DNA from: Cryptomeria japonica
Taxonomy: Eukaryota > Streptophyta > Pinopsida > Cupressales > Cupressaceae
DNA: 60,000 nt
Assembly (NCBI RefSeq): GCF_030272615.1
Contig: NC_081409.1
Coordinates: 612,497,755 to 612,557,754, forward strand
Direction of reading: 5' to 3'
Positions within the stretch are counted from its first letter, which is position 1. Every line of letters begins with the position of its first letter. This document shows positions 47,035 through 57,764 of this stretch, in pieces. The position numbers and the translations under genes are program-made. A model generated the notes under the pieces. The model was given only the letters and a program-made list of their open reading frames with translations, did not search any database and was not told where the DNA came from.

Positions 47035-49345
47035 GTTTGAAAAGACCTTGAAATTGATCAGTTTGAGAGAGAATTGGATAAGTCAAGATTTTCGCTCCTG
47101 ACCCTTCCAAAGGGTCCAGAGCGAAAATCCTCATAACCCTCATTTCCTTCCTAATTTTGGCTGAGTGTTGATCTCTAGGGCATGTTGGAAGGTGGATTGG
47201 TATGTTCTTGCCTTGAGAGGGAGTTGGAGGCTTTAAAAGATGAAGATTTTGCCCAAATTATGAATTTCGCTCCTGACCCTTCCAAAGGGTCCAGAGCGAA
47301 ATTCATTATAAACCTCATTTGCTCCCTTGCTTGGGCTTCAAACCTTGTTCCTTGGGTGGAGAATGATGTATTTTTGCCTTACAAAGAGGATTAGAGTTGA
47401 AAAGATGAGATGTCAAGCCTAGAGTGTGAATTTCACTACTGACCCTTGCAAAGGGTCCAGAGCGAAATTCCCCAAAACCACTCTTTTCCCTCAATTTTAT
47501 GCCAAGTCTAGGGTGGTTCAAGGTGAATTAGGATTGGAAGTGTCATTAGGTGTGACTTTCACTTCCCAGTGATTATCAAATTTGAAGGATTGAGCCAAAA
47601 CATGAATTTCGCTCCTGACCCTTCCAAAGGGTCCAGAGCGAAATTCCTAGGATCACCTTTTTTCCCTTGCAAATCAAGTCAAGTTTTTGGTTTTTATGGC
47701 CTAGATAGGAGTGAGGCGATGTGTCCTTGGTCTTGGAGGTGGATTGGAGATGAAAGAATGAGGAAATAAGCCTAAAACAAGATTTTCGCTCCTAAAGCTT
47801 CCAAAGGGTCCAGAGCGAAAACCCTAAAATCCATCTTATCCTTCAAATTTTGTGCTAAGTCAGGCCTAGATCTAGGTGAGAGAAGCCCTTTGGATTGCCT
47901 TTGAATGATTTTTGATCACCAAAAATGCAAGTTTTGAGCTAAAACATGAAATTCGTTCCTGACCCTTCCAAAGGGTCCAGGGCGAAATCCTAGATAGGTC
48001 CTGTCCCTAGCCTTGATTTTGAGCGAATTTTCCCTTTCAGGCCTTCTGGGGATCAAGCAAATGTTGTCAAAATTGAGAGATGGATCCAAATGAGGGAATC
48101 AAGGGGAGACAAGGTGAGGAGTGGAATTGAGTGAGGGAAGACAAGCTAGCAATGAATTTCGCTCCTGACCCTTCCAAAGGGTCCAGAGCAAAATTCTTCA
48201 AATCAACTGTTTTTTTTCCCTTGTATGAGGCCAGGACTTTGATTCCTAGGGCGTGGTTGAGGATGGAATGGTGTTACTCTGCCTTGCAAGATGAAGTGAA
48301 GTGAAGGAGATGAAGAATCAAGCCTAAGACTTGAATTTCGCTCCTAACCCTTCCAAAGGGTCCAGGGCAAAATTCACAAAATGTCCTTTTTTCCCTCAAG
48401 TTTGAGCTAAGCCAAGATAGTGGTCAAGGAGGATTGGACTTGGAGATTGCCACAATCATGCATTTGAGTAAGTTTTTGGGTCCAAGAGGTAAGGATTTTG
48501 AGCCAAGAATGAATTTCGCTCCTGACCCTTCCAAAGGGTCCAGAGCGAAATTCTAAATTTCACCTAACTTGCTCATGATAAAGGTCAAGGCATGGATCCC
48601 TGGGCTCTGGAGGAAGGAAAACTATCATATGTTTGCCTTGGGAGGAGTTTTGGAGTAAACAAGTGATAGAATCATCCTGGAATACAAAATTCGCTCCTGA
48701 CCCTTCCAGAGGGTCCAGAGCGAAATCTTTTGAAACTCCTATTTTTCACCTTGTTTGGGCCAGGCGAAAAGCTGGTTGTGAAGTAATGTTGAAAAAAGGT
48801 CTAAATTGGCCAGGAATGCAAATTTCACTCCTGACCCTTCCAAAGGGTCCAGGGTGAAATTCTTATAGGGCCTGTCCTTGGGAAGGATTTTGAGCAAACT
48901 TTATTTTAAAGTCTTCTTGTTGATGATTTAAGGTGAAAATGTTTTGTTGAAGTGAACATGTCATATGTACTTAATCACCCTTTGGTTTATTTTGCAGATC
49001 AAGAAAACCAGTCCAACATCATCAAGGACGACCTCTTCCAGTCCAGCATCATCAAGGACGACCTCCTCCGGTCCAAGGTCAAAGCAAGGATTCGTTGAAG
49101 AAGAGTTAATTAAAGTTAACTTCTCAGCATCATCAAATTGAACATCAACCAAGTTACAAGTGTCAAACAAGGTGGCATCCCAGTCATCATTCCTCCAGTT
49201 GGATTGGTCCACCTCAGTGTGTCCAGATTCAATGTACCTGACTCATCGGGGATGGCACAAACTTCGAGGCACCCACCCCTGCTTCCTATTGGTCCTCACT
49301 CCTGAAATGTAATTTTCTCATTGGCTAGAGGAAGTTGGTTGTAAC

Positions 49346-49435
49346 AAACCCTAATTAGGGTTTCCATCTTGTAATCCTAGCCATTGATTCTAAATCAATC
49401 AGAGTCGTCTATTTGTAAAGGGTTTCTGTATATAA
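49346..49435 (+). promoter_or_regulatory. E2 putative core promoter
   Basis: AAACCCTAATTAGGGTTT (49346-49363) and TATATAAG from 49429, 83 bp apart and 879 bp before the 3' end. Confidence 0.6.
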
Positions 49436-50314
49436 GCTTTGGCTTCTCATTTGTAAAGGTTAATAGTTGATAGTGGGTGAATAGTTGGTTAATAGAGAAT
49501 AGATAGTAGTGAATAGTCTGAGAGTAGGAAATAGTTAGAGTAGAGTAGAAAGAGAAGGCAAAGATTGTTGCCAAGATGTTGTTGTAAAGGACTTGTAAAC
49601 TTCATTGAAGAAATGGTGAATTCTATGGGTCGATTCAACAATTTGCATGGTCTTTATACTTCTCAAATTTGATTTCATGTTATTAGATGAGTGTAAGAAA
49701 TGTGTATGATCGATGGTGAAATTTGTATATCCATACTACAAGCAGTTTGTTGATTGCAGACTTGCCTTGTGTAGTCAATTGGAATCATTCAGCTTAAGCT
49801 TAACTTTAATTGTCGCTTCTTCATTGATATGCATCAGCCTGATGGTGTCCATGCTTGTAGCGGTGATCTGAACATCATAAAGCTTTCCTCAGAATATTGC
49901 ACAAACCTTGAGGAGCTGGTCCTGGGATGTCGAAACAAGACTTAGTTAGAATTTCATCAAAGGTCATTCATTACTCTTACATTCTTAGTATTAGAAATAG
50001 ATCTCGTTTCAACCCTTCTCCTTTTTCCTTTTTTTTCAAAATCTAGGACCAGTTAAACTCATGTTCCAGCAATATCCAAAGCAAATCAGACGTTCAAGTC
50101 GTCGAATTTAAGTCCCCTTGTCATTCCAGCAAAATCACATCGTACCGCAAAGAGCTTATCCACACGTAGAGATCCTACATACAAGAACCTTGGAGTTACT
50201 CCGACTGATCCTCCGGCAAGATCTTCAGCAGTCGGGAAACTTTGTTCAAGAGAGGATAAGGTACTTTTAGCTATTTTATTTTGTGTTCACATGTGTACAA
50301 AAAACACATCAACA

Positions 50315-52846
50315 ACAACCAGCTGTGGAACCTAGAGACGAATAGGACTTTCTTCATGAGTTCTTACTTGTTTTATTCCTTGGCCAGGACCTACAGATAC
50401 AGAGGTCTCACTTGTAGAGGAGAAGTAGGGAACAAGGAGAACCAGTTTCCAGTGTATGATTGCTATCCCCAGCTCCACATGGAAGAGAAATTCCATTTCA
50501 AAAGAGTGAAAGATACTTTCCTTATGCACATCACTCGGACATTGCAAGGTGGGCTGCACCAGAGACTCTCTCAAGAGTCTATGGACTTCATCAGTCAGTT
50601 CGGATATTGGTACATCCAATATCCAAAGTTCACTTACCTCCGAATTCAGGGATTCTCTGGACCTCCAAACAAGCTTCCAACTTACCCTACCAACCGAGTG
50701 GTGTTGCTCGAGGTTGTAAGACAATTGGAGGAGTATATAGTGATTCAAAGGGATAAGCAAAAGAAGGCAAGAACATCCTCACTTACAATTGGCAATGGGC
50801 TGGAAACATGTCCATCATCACAAGTTGTTGCGACCACTGAGAAGGAGCTAGCCTGGTATCCCCTCTATCAATATAAGGCAAGAAGGAATTTCAATCCATT
50901 CCACAGGATAAAGAAGGTCGAAGGAACGGCATTTGAGCACAGACCAGACCTAGAAGATTATCGGGCTAATGCAGCCGATAGCTTCGAGATCAGGAAGAGA
51001 TTTTGGTCGAGAATTCCTTTGAGCATGGTGAGAGCAACAGAGGTATTTAGAGTTGTCGATCAAGTGGAGGAAAGCCTAGAGCTTCAACAGCCAGGCTTTG
51101 AAAAGATGAAAAATGAACCCCTAGTTTTAATAGAGTGGACAGATGGGGAGAAGTCAGATCTAGCAGACCTCATGAGGTCGGTGGTTGAGTATTTGAGGTG
51201 GTGGACGTCTGAAAAGACAAGGTAGTTAAAGGCCAAAGGTGTGACCTTGACCTACGAATTGATGGGAGTAGATGATACTCTGTCCATCAATCCTTGTACC
51301 TCTGCCAGTGATGCCCGAAATCCAGAAAGTGTTGGGTCTCGAAAGAGAAAGGAGTTGGTTGGAAGCTCCACAAAGGTCACAGGGAAAAGGGTTGTAGGTG
51401 AAAGAAGGGAGTCCAGCGAAGGCCACTCCATCCTGAGTGTCGCTTCCATTGTGCCCGATCAGAATGCAATTGGGGAGCAAGAGATGAACATCTGCATGAT
51501 TGATGATGAAGTGAGAGTGTCTTCTCATCCGGTTAGGGAAATAGTGGAAGAGGTCATCCAAAGTCCAAACAGAGAGCAAGTTGAAGCACCTACAGTCATC
51601 TTGGATGGCATACCAGCAAATCCAAGAGAGGCAGATGATGAGTTTGACTGGAATACTATAGAGCAATCAACCATTCCGGATTGGCTGAGGGAAAGAATAA
51701 AGGCCAAGGTCCCCAAGGAGGCCTGTTCCGAAGAGGTCACTGCAGCATTTCTGGAGAGGGTGAATGAGCCCACTATAACTAAACCACCCAAGCCCGCCAG
51801 AAAGTTTTCTCTAATTCAGAGAGACAGTGCAGGGTTTAGGACAGTCCAGATAGCGATGCCCAAAGAAGGAAAGACTAGGGACAATGTCGTCGCGGATGAT
51901 TACAAGATTACCACCATAGAGTTGCGTAAGCCCACCCAGGACCAAGAGGTGTAGTATCTTGATGACTCTTGCAACACTCTGAAGGCAAGTCTAGCCCATG
52001 AAAAAGAAAAGAGGACGAAGGTTGAAGAAGAGAAGCAACAGTGGAGAAAGTACGTTCTCCATCTTACCAGACCACTCAACCGTGAGATCTCGGTTACTCC
52101 GCCACAGCCTCTTCAACAAGGATCGATGAAGGATTATGATGATATGAAGGGCTCGTACACTCAAGCAAAGGAGTGGATTTCAGACGCTTCGGCGCGTGCT
52201 GACATACTGGTAGAGAATTTAGTATCAACACATGAATCAGCCTCTTCACTGATCAATCGTATCCAGGATCTAGCCACCAATTGGGAGGATGTGGATGTAA
52301 TTCAGAATGAAATACTCCCACATCTGAAGGTTATCCGAGGCTTGTCGAAGAGAAGCCTAGTGGATGCAAGTATCATACAGGCCAAAGACAGGTATGACTT
52401 TAGCACATGGTACTATGCCTTGGTCACTCAGATTGAAGTTCTGAAGAAATCTGAGACCAAGTGCTTTGAGACAGAGGAAAGTGTTAAGAGAGATCCTGAG
52501 CAAGGTATTTCATGTGGCGTCAGAGATCTGGGAGAAGGAAAGCATAAGGGAGAAACATTTGCAGGCAGAAAACCTGAGAGCCAGGATTCAGTCAAACTTC
52601 TTCAAGGATTCAGGGATGATTGACAAAGGCGATCTCTCGAAAATTGCAAATTTTCTCTTCATCGATGAAAATTTTCTTGCCCAAGCGGTTGAGTGGGAGA
52701 GCATCCTCGCTACCTGTACCGATGATGTGGACATCATTGACTTCCAGATTGGCAGTTTGCCAAGTGTCACCATGGAGGAGGTCAAGCTCATTGTGTCCAA
52801 ATACGTCGAATCTCTAAAAGAGGAAAGTGGACACTCACCTCAATGA
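50315..52846 (+). pseudogene. Large element-family ORF, E3 copy, middle and C-terminal part
   Basis: Resumes after E2: NQLWNLETNRTFFMSSYLFY, VKDTFLMHITRTLQGGLHQR, YPTNRVVLLEVVRQL. It continues in one frame past stops at 51223 and 51952, through a charged linker (GSRKRKELVG), the block TIPDWLRERI (SIPNWLKERL in E1) and a helical region (LAHEKEKRTKVEEEKQQWRK). After one frameshift near 52480 it ends in the frame closing at 52846 (EEVKLIVSKYVESLKEE). With the N-terminal part this gives about 1,060 codons, matching E1. Three stops and a frameshift make this copy inactive. Confidence 0.75.
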
Positions 52847-52904
52847 GATTAGTAGTTGTGCCACGTGTCACCCTCTTATTCATTTGAGCTAATAGTATTT
52901 TGGG

Positions 52905-52992
52905 AAACCCTAATTAGGGTTTATGACTTTCAATCTTGGTCGTTGATCACTGTTTGATCTCGGCCATTCATTTATTTTGAAAAACTATATAA
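52905..52992 (+). promoter_or_regulatory. E3 putative core promoter
   Basis: AAACCCTAATTAGGGTTT (52905-52922) and TATATAAG from 52986, 81 bp apart and 730 bp before the 3' end, with CGGCCATTCATT in between. Confidence 0.6.
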
Positions 52993-53727
52993 GGTTGCCT
53001 CCTCTCATTTGGAGAGTGTGAGGTTTTTGATGTATTGTTGCGTAAGGTCATTTCCAAATAATATATTGAATGTGCGCTTGCTTTGTAATCCCTATTATTT
53101 GAATTATTTGCATGGTTTCAATTTCCTCAACACTTAATTAAAATTAATTTAGATTTGCTTTCATTGTTGTTAATTTGAACGAAGGATTTGATAAGTGTCG
53201 ATTGATGGTGTATCTCCGCTCATACTTTTGGTAAATGGATGATTTCCATTTTACCGTGCAAAGTTAGTCTGAGCCCATCCTCTGTGCATCCCGACATCTC
53301 GATCATAAGCACAACCCATTGAAGATTGCACCAGCTTTGTGTAGTTGTCCCTAGTGTGGCGAAGCGAAGTTTGGTTTCTCGAGAGCACCCAGTTGATACC
53401 GTCTCTAGAATTCGTAGGAGTAGACTAGCCTTCTTAACCCTATCTCTTTTCCCCTTTTTTGAAAGTCTAAATCCCCAAAAAATCCAAAAAAAGAAGAAGA
53501 GCCTAAAATTGCCAAATCCATCTAAGTCCAGTTGTTCAAGATAGTTGTTAAACGTATGTCCCCCTTGAAATTTTCAGCATACACTACCCAAGAAGCTATT
53601 CCACTAAAGTCGCTTGTTCGCACATATAGACCTTGGAATCAGTAGTGATTTTTCAAGAGAGGATAGAATGCCTTCGGGTATCCTATCCTAATGTTTGGTA
53701 GATGATAAAACAGACACCAACAAGATG

Positions 53728-54278
53728 GAAGGTGGATTCCCCCTCCTGTGGGAATCTTAAAAATTAATACAGCTGGCTCTTCTCGTGGGAATCCTGGACA
53801 TGCAGGTATTGGAGGTATGGGTAGAGGTGATGATGGTTGTGCAGTTTTTTTCTTCTCTATTTATATTGGGCAGCACTCTAACAATCTTATGGAGGCCCTA
53901 GCTATTAAGATTGTTGTTGAGTGAGGCTGATCTTTAGGATGGAGGAAGATTATTTGTGAGTCGGATTCTCAGATTGTTGTGGACATGTTGAACAAACAAA
54001 ATTTGGATGATGTGAGTTGGCAATTAGCTTCTGTGGTCAGACAGATTTTACAACTGTGTAATACATTGGAATTTGTCTCCTTTTGTCATATTCCTAGGGA
54101 GTGGAATAGAATGGCTGATTGTTTGGCCAAGTGGGCTTCAGAGCATGTCGGTGGTTGGGATTTTAGTGGAAGGGATGGTCTACCTCCTGATTATCTTGAA
54201 ACTTTAGACAGGTTAATGCTAGAAAACAGGCTTTTAAGGATAGAAATGATGAAAGGTTGTGACATTATGAAGAAGTGA
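53728..54278 (+). pseudogene. LINE B ORF2, C-terminal RNase H domain
   Basis: Continues after E3 in frame: RWIPPPVGILKINTAGSSRG, NPGHAGIGG, NNLMEALAIKIVVE, a stop near 53923, ICESDSQIVVDMLNK, then FCHIPREWNRMADCLAKWAS. This is the RNase H domain at the end of plant L1 ORF2. The first catalytic Asp of the usual N(F/T)DG motif is Ala here (NTAG). Glu (LMEA) and the second Asp (ESDS) are kept. The ORF ends at 54278 and is followed by LINE 3' sequence to about 54580. Confidence 0.85.
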
Positions 54279-54580
54279 TAATTGTGAAAGGTTGTGACCA
54301 TTGCAAAGGGAAAGCATAATGAAGGGGCATGACTGTCCCTCACATTGGAAGTAATAAGAAGGGGGAGAAGGTTTTATTTGAGAAGGAGAGTGGAAGGGAT
54401 TCCATTTTAGAGCAGAAAGAAGGATATGGTATGCCATCCTAAAATGCAGAATTCTGAGTATAATATTTATCAGCAGATTTGTAAAGGGGAATATATGTAA
54501 CCATGGAATGGAATCAGATCGAATGTTAGTAACTAAATATACAGCAGTTCGAATATGCTTATGGTTTTGGGGTATGAGTT

Positions 54581-56375
54581 TGTCATGTCCCCTCCTTGAT
54601 CATTGTGTATATATATCTTAAATGAAACAATTTTTATTATCAACAAATGATTATTTAACATTTATTTATTTATTAAATATTATTAATTAATTAATATTTA
54701 TTATTAATAATATTCTTGATATATTTAAAAATAAATTAATATTATATTATAAACATGATTTATATACTTAATATTGCTAACTGATGTTATACTCCCTTAT
54801 TATAATTAATACGGGATTTTACTATGAAGATAGTCTGCAGACATTGAACACATATGATGGGTTCCAAATCTAAACATATATATTATTAAAGAGCAGCAAT
54901 TTAATTAAAACAACTAGCATCGATCTACACCAAGGTATTAATTAATAAGGCTATCGATATACGATAGCAAAGTAGACAAAGGCATCATTTGAAATGGAAG
55001 GAGTCACGTCCTTCCCATTGCAGCCCCTCACCAGCAACGCACCAATTTAAAACCCAGCAAATCATTATAAGAAGGCACGGGGGGTATATGGGATAGGGAC
55101 TCACACGTAGAGCAAGGGAATACAGCAGGAAAAAGACAGCAGTCAAACTGACTGTTAGAAACAGCACACTATGGTCATTGGGACAGTGATAAGTATATAG
55201 GGCAGTGCATTACTAATTTAGGTATAAGTATTAACAACCCAACTAACAATAATAATAAAATATGGTCTTATTAATATTGATAAGGTTATGATAATTAAAT
55301 ATGGTTAATAAGATAAATATAATATGGTACTGTGATAGGATGCTGTTAATAATAAGAATAATATAATATAATACATTAGTATAATATAAATGTAATATGA
55401 TATAGTATAATGCTGTTAATATATGATATAGTATAAGGCTCTTAATATAATATAATGCTGACAATATCATTGATAATGCAATACAACATAATGACAGTGT
55501 AGGTTCCAGACTAAGCTTTATTTGACATAAATGCCCTTCTATTGTTCTATCTATGTACTAAAATTATGATTCTAGGACAGAATATAAGAGGGTCCCCTTC
55601 GGAGACATTACAGAGTTCTTTATGCACAGCATGATGAATGTTATCTGCTCATCGATAATTGATAATATGTTGTTGGTTATAACTGTTTAGAATATACATG
55701 ACTGTCTATAATATATACCTGACCGTTTAGGACTGCTTATAATAGGCTATATGTTTATGACCGTATGTATATCACAGAGAAAATTAATTAATATCTTGTT
55801 GTTGTTTATGTAGAATGTGTGCATAATACTGGACATCTTCATGTGTTCTGAATGTAACCAACCATGTTGGAGAGAGTGGGAAATTACAAGTAGGGGAACG
55901 GTGATGGGGTCATCTTCTAGGTATGCCACCTCATGGTATAAGACTGGGGAGTCCCATGGGGCCAAAGGGGTACAAAAGGTACTGCCTGTGGGCTTAGAAA
56001 GGATGGACTTTCAGGGTACCCTATTGTGAATGCTCCTCATGCTCTCTATCATGGTGGATGAATTAATCAAGAATGTTCAATCATAGGAAGTAGAATAAAA
56101 GTAGCAGATTAAGGGGAATGGTTATAGAACACCTCACTAGGTACATCACCTCATATGGATGGCATGGGCCACGAGGCCAAGAGGGATGGTATATCTGCTC
56201 TTGGGCCTAGGGTAGAGGATCCCTAGGGCACCCTATCAAGTCACCTTATCCTAGCTTCCCTATGATTGAATTTCCCCAATAAATTAGAGATATCTTATGC
56301 TTAAGTTTATGTTCTAATCCTAGTAGGAAAGTTTCTTGGAATTGTGATTTTAGGGCAAAAACTCGGGCGTTTACA
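54581..56375 (+). mobile_element. LTR-like block, TGTCATGTCCCC head
   Basis: Begins TGTCATGTCCCCTCC directly after LINE B 3' sequence and may end GGGCGTTTACA (TG...CA), about 1,795 bp. It is very AT-rich (54640-54780, 55240-55480). Near its end two related segments (about 55890-56025 and 56110-56250) share ACCTCAT, GGGCC and GGG(T/C)ACCCTAT parts. No coding capacity. Flanking pentamers do not match, so the right end is tentative. Confidence 0.4.
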
Positions 56376-56970
56376 AAAAAGGCACATTACAGATGTTGAA
56401 CCCAAAGATGCCACACAAGTTGATGAGGCACAAGAGTGATTGGTTGGGATTCCATTGGATGAGGTAGCCACTCACAATGACAGTGACTCAAACTAGAGCT
56501 CCAATATTGATGGAATGTTACTAAATGCCAATTAGGGGCAATGACATTTAATATTTTCTATGTTTTTGTCATCTTGTAGTTGAAATTTGCAACCTTTGGG
56601 CATTTTGTTGTAATTTTTATATAATTTATATGCACATTGACAATGAAAGAAATTAAACTTTGTTAATTTGTTTGTTCAATATCATGCGAAATCTCAGTTC
56701 AGGTCTGATATTATGTATCAAGGTTATATAAAGTATGTAATGAATGCCTTATCAATGCCATCATATAAATATTTGAAATTTCCTTATTATTTTATGTTTT
56801 CTTGTTTTTTAATAGCCATCCCCTACTGTCCCATAAAAAATGACCTTCCAGAAAACCATCTTGGAAACATGTCCCTCTGTCCCAAAAACTTGGTGTAACT
56901 TAGGTTCATATACCATGGTGGATATGTGGAGATAACAATGGCAAAATAGAAACTTTATTTAGTTATTTAT
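56376..56970 (+). other. Possible hAT tail and dispersed repeat
   Basis: Short acidic frames near 56390-56520 (EPKDATQVDEAQE, PLDEVATHNDSDSN) resemble the acidic tail after a hAT dimerisation domain. 56814-56950 is similar to 14166-14270. Weak evidence. Confidence 0.3.
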
Positions 56971-57764
56971 TTATTAATAAAAAAGTAACTTTTAATCTAT
57001 TATTCTATTACATATTGATTTTATTAATATTGTATCAAGTTAATATATACTACTATATGAAATAAAATAAAAAAATATGTTTGCTTTTCTTATTGGGTTG
57101 TAAATATGTATATATTTATAATTTTTATATGTTTTTGAATGAAGAAACCCAAAATGTACCCAACCTTGAATTTTCCTTTTACCCAAACCAATACTAGGAT
57201 TCGTAAAAATTTAAGATTAAAGGCCCACTCAAACATTAACAAAGAAAGCCTCAGTAAGTGTTGTCTACCAGAAATGGACATAATTCAGTTCATTCAAAGT
57301 ACAAAACATAAGAAGTCCTTATTGTTAACAAGAAAAAGGGGGAAACACAAACCAAAATTCTGAGCCTCGTGTAATTTTTGTATTTTATACCTCAAACTCG
57401 ATTATACAAAGAGAACAAGGAGTTAATTCAAACTGTACCTTAACTAGTTAACAAAACACTGAACCATGCAACATTCATAAGTCATAACACATCACATATG
57501 GAACTCCAGTATATTTGTTATCAAAGATCATTTATGTACATTTGTATAGGTTATTCCCCCTTTGCTTTATCCCTGTATCTCCACACACACACACACACTT
57601 TTTCTCTATTCTCAATATCTATCTCTTTGCATCTTATCTATTACAAATATCCATCTAACGAGACATGACTCATTAATGCTGCTCCTATTCTACATGATGT
57701 CTCTTCGGTTTGTGGCTCTGCAAGCTCTTTCAAAATGTTGACTTGTCCTCAAGCCAACACTACT
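56971..57764. other. Unassigned AT-rich sequence
   Basis: No gene seen. A (CA)n tract lies at 57582-57598. The right part may be the 3' end of the gypsy element that follows on the minus strand, but no LTR was recognised. Confidence 0.4.

Larger units (their letters stand above)
45000..48865 (+). repeat. E2 hairpin array, period about 175 bp
   Basis: Cores like those of E1 start near 45001, 45174, 45342, 45515, 45690, then after a 1.27-kb insertion near 47086, 47262, 47428, 47604, 47781, 47948, 48154, 48333, 48511, 48685 and 48820. Most steps are 166-179 bp. Individual spacers match E1 spacers (for example the TAGGTCC.GTCCCT...TTTTGAGCGAATTT block at about 47990 and 33320), so the array is older than the split of E1 and E2. 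Confidence 0.85.
44457..50314 (+). mobile_element. E2: ORF-less TGTTGTGAC-family element (5,858 bp)
   Basis: Starts TGTTGTGACGTATTCACACA and ends ACACATCAACA. Flanks ACAGT (44452-44456) and ACAAC (50315-50319) form a decayed 5-bp duplication. Removing the element rejoins the E3 ORF in frame (Leu-Asp-Asn-Gln-Leu). It holds the AT foldback (44894-44983), a long hairpin array interrupted by another insertion, an acceptor-like TTATTTTGCAG at about 48998 but no large ORF, then palindrome and TATA. It pairs with E4 as the ORF-less subfamily. Confidence 0.85.
41248..53722 (+). mobile_element. E3: ORF-bearing TGTTGTGAC-family element, split by E2
   Basis: Starts TGTTGTGACC with the head CACCCCATTGCAAATGGGG and ends ACACCAACA. 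A perfect 5-bp duplication AGATG (41243-41247 and 53723-53727) flanks it. Without E2 and its duplication it is 6,612 bp. Internal order as in E1: head, motif array (here GTCCGCC), leader with acceptor GTCTGCAG, large ORF, palindrome, TATA, 3' region (730 bp). Excision restores the LINE B frame into RNase H. Confidence 0.9.
28331..54580 (+). mobile_element. LINE B: nearly complete L1-like LINE, split by E1 and E3
   Basis: About 6.4 kb of LINE after removing E1 and E3. The parts are a GC- and GT-rich leader with (GT)n at about 28408 and poly-G at 28477, ORF1 with zinc knuckle, ORF2 with APE, reverse transcriptase, zinc-finger region and RNase H, and a 3' part ending near 54580 where an LTR-like sequence starts. 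Both insertions keep flanking duplications, so the frame can be followed across them. Few stops remain, so it was intact when E1 and E3 landed. The 5' and 3' ends lack a visible target duplication. Confidence 0.85.

Noticed and set aside
50281-50319. E2 right end extended to include ACAAC as element sequence
   Set aside because: Frame restoration of the E3 ORF and comparison with the other family tails place the end at 50314.
41248-53722. The TGTTG...CAACA elements as a DNA transposon family
   Set aside because: Terminal inverted repeats are only about 5 bp, there is no transposase, and the 5-bp duplication plus the TATA position fit an LTR better. Kept as an alternative, not preferred.
54979-55500. 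AT-rich ORFs on the minus strand near 55.0-55.5 kb
   Set aside because: Composition artefacts in AT-rich sequence (Tyr/Ile/Leu runs) with no domain or homologous context.
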